Positions 17,974 to 26,300 of a stretch of 64,000 bases of DNA are shown piece after piece (the stretch's first letter is position 1; every line of letters begins with the position of its first letter). A model generated the notes under the pieces. The model was not told the DNA's origin and searched no databases. It saw only the letters and a program-made list of their open reading frames with translations. The translations under genes and the position numbers were made by a program. This stretch comes from Streptomyces olivochromogenes (GTDB lineage Bacteria > Actinomycetota > Actinomycetes > Streptomycetales > Streptomycetaceae): contig NZ_JADDRL010000002.1 of the NCBI RefSeq assembly GCF_021538895.1, forward strand, positions 124,001-188,000. Direction: 5' to 3'.

Positions 17974-20754
17974 GTGAGAGCACGGCGCGGCGCGATGGTC
18001 GCCGTCATCGCCGGCGGAGGCGCGATCACCACCATGCTCGTGGGTTTGGTGACGAACGCCGTTTCTGCACAGTCGCATTGGCCTTCATGGCTGGGCTGGT
18101 TACAGACGCATCCCTGGCTGTCGTTCGTCATCCTTGGGGTGGTCACGGCCGGGCTGACAGCGTTACTTACTGCGCTGGACGATCACCGGGCGCCGGGGCA
18201 CAGCCCCGAGCCGACAGCGCGCCCGGATGACGGCTCAGGTCCGCCCGGGGCTGCCCTGGTGCTGCGGTCGCTGCCGCGAGACACCACGGCGTTTACCGAT
18301 CGGTCGGCCGAGCTGGAGTCGCTGGTGCGCTCCGTGCGTGCTGCGCAGGAGACCGGTGAAGCCCTACTGGTTCACGTCATCGACGGGATGCCCGGAGTGG
18401 GGAAGACGACGTTCGCGGTGCACGCCGGACATGTGCTCTCCGAGCGGTTCCCCGACGGGCAGCTCTTCGTCAACCTGAACGGATACACGACAGGGCGTAG
18501 CCCGGTGCAGGCGACCGAGGCTCTCGCGTCACTTCTGGCGGCCACCGGTGTGCCGGCGCAGCAGATACCTGTTGGCGAGGACGTCGGTGCGATCACGCAG
18601 GCGCGGGCCGCCATGTGGCGGAGCAGGCTCGCGGGCAAGAAGGCACTGCTCATCCTCGACAACGCCGCAAGCTACCCGCAGCTGGAGCCGTTGCTTCCCG
18701 GCGGGAGTGACTGTCTCGTGCTGGTGACCAGCCGGAAGCGGCTGGCTGTTCATGAGGAAGTGGTGCTGCCAGTCGAAGCTCTGCCGCCGGATCACGCGTT
18801 GGACCTGTTCATACGGCTCAGCGGGCGGGCAGCGGACTCACTCGACCGGGACGTACTTGATGACCTGGTGCGGCTGTGCGGCTATCTCCCGTTAGGGGTG
18901 TCACTGCTCGCCGCCCGACTGCGACACCATCCATCATGGAGCGTCGAGGATCTGCACGAGCGGTTGGTGGCGGCCCAGGACAGGCTTGGAGAACTTCGCG
19001 CCGGGGAGCGCGCGGTCGCGGCGACGTTCGATCTGTCCTATCGGGACCTTTCACCAGAAGGCCAGCACTTCTTTCAGTGCCTGGGTTTCTACCCGGGTAC
19101 GGAACTGGATGCCTACGTCGGGGCTGCCCTCGGCTCGGTTTCGGTGGCGGTAGCCCGTCAGCTGCTCGATGGGCTCTACGACGCCCACCTGATCGACGAA
19201 CACCAGGGGAGCCGTCACAGGCTTCACGATCTCCTACGCGACTATGCGCGCGGTCTCGCTGACGAAGGAGACAGCATGGACCACGTACAGGCTGTTCAAC
19301 GTGTGGGCACCTACCACCTGGCAGCTCTGGCCGTCGCGAACGAGCACATCGTCCGCGGCGGCGCCATCGTGCCGCCTCCGCCGGATGGCGCGGAGGACGT
19401 TGAGACTCCGGGTATGGAGTCGCGTACAGCGGCCCTGGCCTGGCTGGAAAATGAGCGTCCCAATATCCTGGCCTGCATCCGGCAGGCCAACGAGCTCTCC
19501 CTGTACGACCTCGTGATCCGTCTGGCCGCGGCCATGGCGCCTTTCCTGCGGCAGGCGGGACCCTGGGACCAGGCCGTCGGACTCCACCGAACCGCCGCCG
19601 AGGCCGCCCGGCACACCGGCGACCAGCAGGCGCTGGCCGGCGCGCTTGCCGAACTCGGTGTCGTACGGCGCTTCATGGCCTCCTACCCCGAAGCGACCGA
19701 GGCCCTGAACGAGGCGGTGACGCAGTACGACGCGGTCGGGGACCGGCGCGGCAAGGCGGATGCCCTGAACCAGGTGGGCATCGTCTGGTACCTGACCGCG
19801 GACAACGACGCCTCGGCCCGCGCCCAGACTGAGGCGCTCGCTCTCTACCGCGACCTCGGGTACCGGCTCGGTCAGGCGAATGCGCTGGCTGACCTTGGCA
19901 TGGTGCGGCGCCAGACCAGCAGGTTCGATGGGGCCGTCGAGGTCCAGTCCGAAGCATTGTCGATCTACCGTGAGCTCGGCGACCGGCAGGGGGAGGCCAA
20001 CTCCCTGCGAGACCTGGGCATCGTCCACTGCCTCATGGGCGAGTACGGCCTGGCCATCCAGCGGCAGCGCGAGGCGTTCGACATCTACAAGGCGCTGGAC
20101 GACCGAGTCCACCAGGCTTACGCCCTCAACGAGTTGGGTGTGGTGCAGCGGATCACCGGTAGTCTCGACGATGCTCGCGATGCCCACACCCAAGCGCTGG
20201 AGCACTACACCGAGCTCGGTGATCGCTTCGGCCGGGCGAACAGCATCCGACACCTCGGGGTGCTGGACCGTTTGTCGGGTGACATTCCGACTGCGATCCG
20301 TGTGCTCGAGGAGGTTCTGGGCACGTATCGCGATCTCGGCGGCCGTGGCGGCGAAGCCGCCTCGCTGAGCGAGCTGGGGGTCGCCCGCGGGATCGCCGGT
20401 CAGCAGGCCGGTGCCGTTGAGGCGTTCCGGCAGAGCCTGGAGATCCTGCGCGATCTCGGCGACCGCTGTGGCGAGGCGGAGGTGCTCAACCACTCGGGAG
20501 CACTGCTGCGGACGTCCGGTGACCCGACTGCCGGGCGCGCGCGTTTCGAACGGGCACTGGTTCTGGCTCAGGAGATCCGCTGTCCGCTGGAAGAGGCACG
20601 GGCGTTGGAAGGGATCGGCCGCTGCCGTTGGACGATCGACGGCCCGGCCCGAGCCGAGGAGATGCTGCGCGAAGCGCTCACCGTGTATAGACGGCTGGGC
20701 GTGCACGCTTCTGCCGACGACGTCGAGCAACTCTTGGTGTCGCAGACGGGATGA
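17974..20754 (+). CDS. STAND NTPase: membrane segments, NB-ARC and TPR repeats
   Basis: This protein of about 926 residues has two N-terminal hydrophobic segments (about 8-30 and 48-68), then an NB-ARC ATPase and TPRs. The P-loop GMPGVGKTT is near 138, Walker B ALLILDN near 224, and LVTSRKRL near 250. From about 540 to 900 there are around nine TPR units with the repeating phrase YRELGDRxGEAN. This fits the signal-transducing AfsR/SARP-type STAND ATPases without the DNA-binding domain. TPR-STAND proteins also occur in the FxSxx-type cyclophane RiPP loci, and here a precursor and maturase lie directly downstream. The codons at 18163 and 18892 are TTA, so translation should need the bldA tRNA. 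The start is uncertain: GTG 17974 or ATG 17995, neither with a clear ribosome site. Confidence 0.88.
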   Translation: MRARRGAMVAVIAGGGAITTMLVGLVTNAVSAQSHWPSWLGWLQTHPWLSFVILGVVTAGLTALLTALDDHRAPGHSPEPTARPDDGSGPPGAALVLRSLPRDTTAFTDRSAELESLVRSVRAAQETGEALLVHVIDGMPGVGKTTFAVHAGHVLSERFPDGQLFVNLNGYTTGRSPVQATEALASLLAATGVPAQQIPVGEDVGAITQARAAMWRSRLAGKKALLILDNAASYPQLEPLLPGGSDCLVLVTSRKRLAVHEEVVLPVEALPPDHALDLFIRLSGRAADSLDRDVLDDLVRLCGYLPLGVSLLAARLRHHPSWSVEDLHERLVAAQDRLGELRAGERAVAATFDLSYRDLSPEGQHFFQCLGFYPGTELDAYVGAALGSVSVAVARQLLDGLYDAHLIDEHQGSRHRLHDLLRDYARGLADEGDSMDHVQAVQRVGTYHLAALAVANEHIVRGGAIVPPPPDGAEDVETPGMESRTAALAWLENERPNILACIRQANELSLYDLVIRLAAAMAPFLRQAGPWDQAVGLHRTAAEAARHTGDQQALAGALAELGVVRRFMASYPEATEALNEAVTQYDAVGDRRGKADALNQVGIVWYLTADNDASARAQTEALALYRDLGYRLGQANALADLGMVRRQTSRFDGAVEVQSEALSIYRELGDRQGEANSLRDLGIVHCLMGEYGLAIQRQREAFDIYKALDDRVHQAYALNELGVVQRITGSLDDARDAHTQALEHYTELGDRFGRANSIRHLGVLDRLSGDIPTAIRVLEEVLGTYRDLGGRGGEAASLSELGVARGIAGQQAGAVEAFRQSLEILRDLGDRCGEAEVLNHSGALLRTSGDPTAGRARFERALVLAQEIRCPLEEARALEGIGRCRWTIDGPARAEEMLREALTVYRRLGVHASADDVEQLLVSQTG

Positions 20755-20914
20755 GCTGGAGCGAAATACGTGACCAGTTTCCGTATGCCGAGGTGAGTGG
20801 CGACGCTGCTACGTTGCGAGCCGATCTATAACCTCAACAGCTTCAGCTGCCCGTTGCTTCAACCGCCATCGCAGAGCGCCGGTCTCCCGGCACACCTATC
20901 ACGAGGAGCGTTGA

Positions 20915-21106
20915 ATGCCGCCCAGCACGACTGTTCCCTCCCTTTCGGCCTCCGGTCCGGATACCTCGGAGTCCACACCCCGTCACGAAGTTCTGGACCG
21001 TGTTGCCGCCCGCGTGCAGCGCCGCCTGGCGGCCGAGCGGGCCGCCTCGAACAGCATCGGGGACGGCGCCCACGCCGCTTCGCTGATCTGGCCGTGGCCG
21101 CTGTAG
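20915..21106 (+). CDS. haaA: HaaA-like cyclophane RiPP precursor peptide
   Basis: This 63-residue peptide starts at an ATG 8 bases after GAGGAG. The leader includes a helical segment (VLDRVAARVQRRLAAERAA), and the peptide ends GDGAHAASLIWPWPL. His-Ala-Ala followed by a Trp/Pro-rich C-terminus matches what I know of the HaaA precursors. These are named for the His-Ala-Ala motif, on which a radical SAM enzyme forms a three-residue cyclophane. WPW could be a second site. The maturase gene starts 13 bases after its stop. The fit of small size, conserved leader and coupled maturase makes this a likely real gene. The final product and its target are unknown. Confidence 0.8.
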   Translation: MPPSTTVPSLSASGPDTSESTPRHEVLDRVAARVQRRLAAERAASNSIGDGAHAASLIWPWPL

Positions 21107-21119
21107 CCGCTGCTACTTG

Positions 21120-22283
21120 ATGACACCGACGCCTCCTCATACGCCGTTCCATACCTTCATCCTCAAGGTCGCAAATCGATGCAACATTGATTGTGACTAT
21201 TGCTATGTCTTCAACTCCAAAGACCGGGCGTGGCGGAGCCTGCCGGCGCGGATGAGCGTGGAGGTGGCTCGGGCGGCGGTTCGGAGGATCACCGACCATG
21301 TGACGACGTACGGGCTGCGGACCGTCCACGTCGTGCTGCATGGTGGCGAGCCGCTACTCGCCGGGCCCCGGCACCTGGGGGAGCTTCTCGACGTGCTCAA
21401 GGACGGCGTCCCGTCCGACGTCGAGGTCCGCTTGGAGTTGCAGACCAACGGGACGCTCGTGTCGGAGACGTGGCTCGACCTCTTCGAGCAGTACGGGGTG
21501 ACGGTGGGCGTCAGCCTCGACGGACCGCCCGCCGCCAACGACCGGCACCGCCTCACGCACGCCTCCCGATCGAGCGCGGCCTCGGCGGTACGGGGCATCC
21601 AGATGCTGAGGTCCCGGCCTGGGCTGTTCGCGGGGCTGCTCGCTGTTGTGGACCTGGCGAACGATCCCGTGGAGGTGCACGACTACCTCGCGTCGTTCGA
21701 GCCTCCGGTGATCGATTTCGGGCTGCCCCACGGAACCCACGATGCGCCGCCGGATCGGAATGATCCCGCTGTCCCGGAGTACGGGGTGTGGATGAGCCGC
21801 GTCTACGATGCCTGGCTTGCCCGGCCCGAGTACCGGCACAGCGTGCGCATGCTGGAGGACATCGTGGCGCTAAGCTCCGGCGCGCGCGGTGCGGTGGAGA
21901 CCCTCGGGCTCGCGCCGCCAGCCAGCGTCGTGATCGAGTCCGACGGTTCCGTCGAGGGCGTGGACACCCTGCGCTCGGTGGAGGAGGGCGAGTCCTGGCT
22001 CGGGCTCGACGTCTTCAGTGACTCCTTCGACGCGGCCGTCCACCACCCCAAGCTGATGCATCGCCAGGAGAGCGGGACGGCCGCCCTCTCCGAGGAGTGC
22101 CAACGCTGTCCGCTGGTGGCCGTATGCGGCGGCGGCTACCTGCCGCACCGCTTCAGCGCGGCACGTGGATACAAGAATCCGTCCGTCTACTGCGCGGACC
22201 TGGCGTATCTCATACGGCATGTCCAGGGTTCTCTACAACGGCACGGCTGGGCGCTCGGGGCTTCTGCCGCCGGGTCCTCGTAG
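21120..22283 (+). CDS. FxsB/HaaB-type radical SAM/SPASM cyclophane-forming peptide maturase
   Basis: This 387-residue enzyme has the radical SAM cluster C21-x3-C25-x2-C28 (RCNIDCDYCYV) near the N-terminus, a GGEP motif (LHGGEPLL) near 78, and a C-terminal SPASM domain with CQRCPLVAVCGGG near residue 325 and a last Cys in SVYCADL. The start FHTFILKVANRCN resembles the FxsB family, which joins an aromatic side chain to the beta carbon two residues on. Its substrate is probably the upstream peptide. I chose ATG 21120; a TTG directly precedes it. No clear ribosome site is present, so translation may be coupled to the precursor. The inactive hydroxylase-like extension seen in some FxsB proteins is absent. 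Confidence 0.93.
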   Translation: MTPTPPHTPFHTFILKVANRCNIDCDYCYVFNSKDRAWRSLPARMSVEVARAAVRRITDHVTTYGLRTVHVVLHGGEPLLAGPRHLGELLDVLKDGVPSDVEVRLELQTNGTLVSETWLDLFEQYGVTVGVSLDGPPAANDRHRLTHASRSSAASAVRGIQMLRSRPGLFAGLLAVVDLANDPVEVHDYLASFEPPVIDFGLPHGTHDAPPDRNDPAVPEYGVWMSRVYDAWLARPEYRHSVRMLEDIVALSSGARGAVETLGLAPPASVVIESDGSVEGVDTLRSVEEGESWLGLDVFSDSFDAAVHHPKLMHRQESGTAALSEECQRCPLVAVCGGGYLPHRFSAARGYKNPSVYCADLAYLIRHVQGSLQRHGWALGASAAGSS

Positions 22284-22324
22284 CCACTATGCACGACAGC
22301 GCAAACGACAGGAGTTGCACGCCG

Positions 22325-22804
22325 ATGACCGTGACGATCCGGCCCGCCGAGAAGAGCGACGTCCGAGGACTGGCCGAACTGATCGAGGAGATTGAGCGGT
22401 TCTACAGCACGGCCGACGCCGATATCCAGCCTTTCGACGAGCGCCAGGACCAGGTCGAGGAGGCCCTGTTCGGTTCACCGCCCCTCGCTTCCGCCCTGTT
22501 GGTCGAGGACGAGGCAGGGGACATCGTCGGACTCGCCGCGTATTCGTTTCTGTGGCCGTCGGCGGGGTCGACCCACTCCCTCTTCCTCAAGGAGCTGTAC
22601 GTCCGTGATGTGCTCCGTCGGCAGAGAGTCGGCGAACGCCTCATGAACGAGTTGCGTGCCATCGCTGCGGCCCGCTCCGGGTGCAGCCGCGTCGAGTGGA
22701 TGACCGACCGCGACAACCCGGGCGCCCGAGCCTTCTACAAGTCGCTCGGGTTCGCGGAGTTCGACGGGAAGATTGTCTACAGGGTCGAAGTCGACGAGGC
22801 ATGA
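22325..22804 (+). CDS. GNAT family N-acetyltransferase
   Basis: This 159-residue protein has the GNAT fold, with a LFLKELYVRD beta strand, acetyl-CoA-binding RRQRVGERLM (about residues 97-106) and the C-terminal DNPGARAFYKSLGF motif. The ATG at 22325 follows AGGAG by 10 bases. An ATG at 22289 would add 12 residues but has no ribosome site. It lies 41 bases after the radical SAM gene on the same strand. It may modify the peptide or protect the host, or it may be a passenger; the sequence does not show the substrate. Confidence 0.9.
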   Translation: MTVTIRPAEKSDVRGLAELIEEIERFYSTADADIQPFDERQDQVEEALFGSPPLASALLVEDEAGDIVGLAAYSFLWPSAGSTHSLFLKELYVRDVLRRQRVGERLMNELRAIAAARSGCSRVEWMTDRDNPGARAFYKSLGFAEFDGKIVYRVEVDEA

Positions 22805-22810
22805 GAAGGC

Positions 22811-22942
22811 ATGGGAACGAGCGGGGTTGTGAAGGAAGAACGCTGCGAACGGTGTGAGTGCATCATTGGTCTGGGGTGCGGCTGCCCACCTGACGGGTCC
22901 GTGCCGAAGTCGCGTTCCGCGTCCCAGCCACGACAGGAATAG
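22811..22942 (+). CDS. Possible 43-residue Cys-rich peptide
   Basis: A short frame begins ATG at 22811, six bases after the acetyltransferase stop, and ends at a TAG at 22942. Residues 12-25 contain five cysteines in CERCEC...GCGC, which could bind a metal. An AGAAGG sits only one base from the ATG, and GAGG is 11-12 bases upstream. The cysteine density and tight spacing argue for a real small protein. The short length and poor ribosome site argue against. No family recognised. Confidence 0.4.
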   Translation: MGTSGVVKEERCERCECIIGLGCGCPPDGSVPKSRSASQPRQE

Positions 22943-23309
22943 TTTCCCTGCGGACACGACCCCCGCTACGTCCTGTCGGCACACCCAGACAAGAAGAACG
23001 GCCCTATCGCCCCGTGAGGACCGCCCGGTCTGATCGGTCAGGTGGGATTCCAGTGACCGCATCCTTCGGAGCAGAAGCGCTCGCGGCGCCGTTCATCGAC
23101 GGCCGCCAGTACCACGATCAGCAGCCGAAACGCCTTGTGGCGCTCGTCGCGAGGCTGGCGATCATCCCCAGCTGCTGGTCGATCCGGCCGCGTGTGATCA
23201 GCGCCGCAGGCGTGATCACGCTGTGCATCCAGGGCAACAGGCGTGCCTCTTGCCGGCTGCAATTCACGGACTTGGGAAAGCGAAAGGTGTTGGCGTATGA
23301 CTGTAGCCC
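22943..23309. other. Intergenic stretch between convergent units, no supported gene
   Basis: This lies between the plus-strand RiPP genes and the 3' end of the minus-strand trypsin-NTPase gene. Open frames cross it on both strands, but none has a family signature, ribosome site or convincing start. I see no strong hairpin. Confidence 0.5.
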
Positions 23310-26300
23310 TCAAGGGTCACGAGGTCTTATGAGGCCTAGGTGTGTCTGCACATCCCGGTTCTCCCACAGCCATCGGGCGCAGACGGCGTTGAACCCACCT
23401 ACGCTGTTGTCCCGGGCTGTTGCCAGCAGCCTGTTCGCCTGTTTGATCAGCGGCCGCGCTTCGTGGAGCCAAGGGAAGGGGAACGGATTCGGACGGTGGA
23501 GGTATTTCGCCGCGAGTGTGATGGCGCGACCGCGTTCGAATTTCGTCACGATGGATTCGTTGCCGTGGGCGTCTTGCAGAACGCGGCAGGCGTCGAAGCA
23601 GTCGTAGGCATGTCGGGCGTGGTCTGCCGCTTCCACAGCAATGCTGGAACTGGGATCTGGGTCGGATCCCCACAGCGCCTGATGTTTGCTGATCAGCTCG
23701 TTGGCCCTGTCCAGATAGAGCTTTCCGAGGCCGTCCAGCAGCGGCACGCTGGTGAAGTCCGTCAGTAGTAGCTCTCCGAGAAGTTCAGAATTTCCCTGAT
23801 CGAGGTCTTCGTCTTCCTCATCGTGCACATAGGCATCCGCTGTCACGAGGGCGCCCTCAGAGACTGCATAGTCGGCTGCGGATTTGTCGAACAGGTCGCG
23901 GAGTCGCTGTTGTTCCGGTGATTCGGCGGGGCCCTGGTATGTGATGTGTACCTGGTCGCTGACTCGGTGCGGGCCGGATTCCTGCCCGTGTCGCCGACGG
24001 TCCAGGAAGCACCCGACGGCCCCGGCGTAGTCGTCGCCAACGATGGTTTCAAAGGCGGAGTTGATGGGATCCCAGTTCACGGGTTGGCCGAGCCGGATGG
24101 CGGTCCGTTCGCGGAGGACGACAGCCAGGCCGACACGGCCGTCATGCCGGAGGATGGCGTTGAGGTGCGTCTGCGCCCGGATGAGTTGTGGATACCAGTT
24201 CTGCCGCTTATCGGGTGAGGTGTGTTCCACGTCGGCCAGTAGCGCCTCCGCGGCAGACAGCCGGGCGAAGCGCCGGATCTCGCCGTTGGGCGCGGTGTGA
24301 ACCAGGTACTCGTAGAGGGTGATGGCCTCATCACAATTCCAGATGTAGCGGTGGAACGCTGCCTCGGCGGCGATCAGCCGCGCTTCGCCGGGCCACAGAT
24401 CAGTGGCTTGGCTGAAGATCGTGAAGATCGGGGTGTTGTCGACCTGTGGTGCCCTAGTTGGGGGGCCCGAGCCGATCCCGTTCCTCTGGTCCTGTCTGGC
24501 CTGCTTGAAGTCGATAATTCCTGTCCAGCGCCGGTATTCGCGCTCCAGCCGCGTCTCCAGGGCGCACAGTTCGATTGAAGGGCCGTAGCGGTACCGGTGC
24601 GCATTGATCTTCGGCTGGCGTTCGCGGTAGAGCGGTTCGATACGTCGCCGTTGTTCGCCTGCCGACAGCCGCAGGAAGTCTTCGCCGGGCTGCTGGGCGG
24701 CGCCGCGCAAGCTACCTTGCTCACCCCAGTCGGATTCGAGGCAGTTGAGGTCGAGTAGGGCGTGGGCGTGAGACCGGGAGTCGCCCTTTGACAGCCAGCT
24801 ACGGACCTCCTTGATGCAGGCGTGCCGTCGGGTTTCCGCCTCCGTGCTCGCCGTTCCGGTGCGTGGTGCGAACCGCCGTATGTCCAGGACCTGGCGGAGC
24901 CAGACTTGGTATGAGAAGGCGGAGGGGGCGAGCGCCACCGCAGCACGGGCGTATTCTTCTGCCTTCTCCAGGCGGGCGCGGGCCGGACCGATGCGCTGGT
25001 TCTCGCGGAGGGCGTGAGCGAGGAACCCGTACGCCTGGGCCAAAGAGCTCAGGACCTTGGCGGCGTTCTGGTCATCCGGGGAGAGGGCACTCTCCGGCGT
25101 GGAGGTGGGCTGGGGAGTCGCTTCCGGGAGATGCTCCAGCAGCTCTATGGCTTCTTTGGCGCCCGTCTGCTTCAGGGCCGGGTCGTCGCACCGGGCGTGG
25201 AGCTTCCGTAGGAAGCGTGCCGCAGAGACGCAGATGTTCAACGGCCAGGAGTGTCTGTTGCCCCAACAGTGTTCCAGTGTTCCCAGGACGAGGGAGCGGG
25301 TCTCCACCAGCTCCTCATCGGTGGAACTCTGTTGGAGAAGCAGAAGGGCCGACTCGAACAGTCGCATGGACCAGAGAGACAGTGGTACGCCCCGTTCGTG
25401 CGCGAACTTCAGGCCGGCGACGGCGTTGCCCACCACGTTGACCAGCTCCTGGCGGCTCTCCGTCGAGTCGAGCAGGGTACGGCTTCGTACACGTGCGATA
25501 CGGCTGTGGAGTTGGAGCCGGGTGTGGACGCTGCGCGCCATGTTGTCCCGCGGGAGGGCGCCGGCCACCAACTCATCCGCCTTCTGGACGAGATCTCGGG
25601 CATCGTCGAGCCGGTCGGCGTCGATCAGAGTGTCGGCCGTGTTGAGCAGCCAGGACACGGCGAGCGTGATGCGGCTGGCTTGGCCGGGACCCGGTCGGCG
25701 TGCGCCGGCGAGAACTATGTCGAGCGCAGCGCGACGGACGTCGAGCAGTCGCACCCGCAGCCCGAGCCGCTTGCCGGTGAGCGCCAGCGAGGCATCGACG
25801 GAGCGCAGCAAGCTGTGAGGAACGTGATCAGGATCGCAGTCGCCGAGTGCTGCGGAGAACTCCTCTGCGGCAGCGACGAACCCTGCGCCGGTCTCCGCAG
25901 CCGCGCCTCCGGCGCGCGCAGCCAGGGTGACGGACGCCACGGTGTGGTAGAGGCGGTCAAGCGCGGCGAGTGGGTTGACGTCTTCCTCGCCGGCCGAGGC
26001 GTCGGCCAGGGGGCCGGTAGCGAAGGGGGCAATGGGAGGCTGCTCAAGAGCGTCCCGCGACGTTGGCAGGTAGGGAGCATCGCCAGCTGGCCCGAGTACG
26101 AGGGGGCGAAGGGTCTCGTGCAGTTTGGGGAGCCTGTTGCCGCCTTCGTCCTCGATCCAGCCGAGGGCCGAGCGGAGCTTGGCCTGGAATGCTGGGTCTG
26201 CGTTCTCGTCGTCTTCGAGTGCGCTCCCGGCTGTGAGCAGCAGCGGACGTGCTGCTTTGCAGAGGCGTCGGTCCAGTTCTAGGAGGTCCAGCTCAGCAGG

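Noticed and set aside
23014..23607. A plus-strand frame converging on the trypsin-NTPase gene
   Set aside because: It overlaps the real gene's 3' end by about 300 bases, lacks a ribosome site and has no family resemblance.
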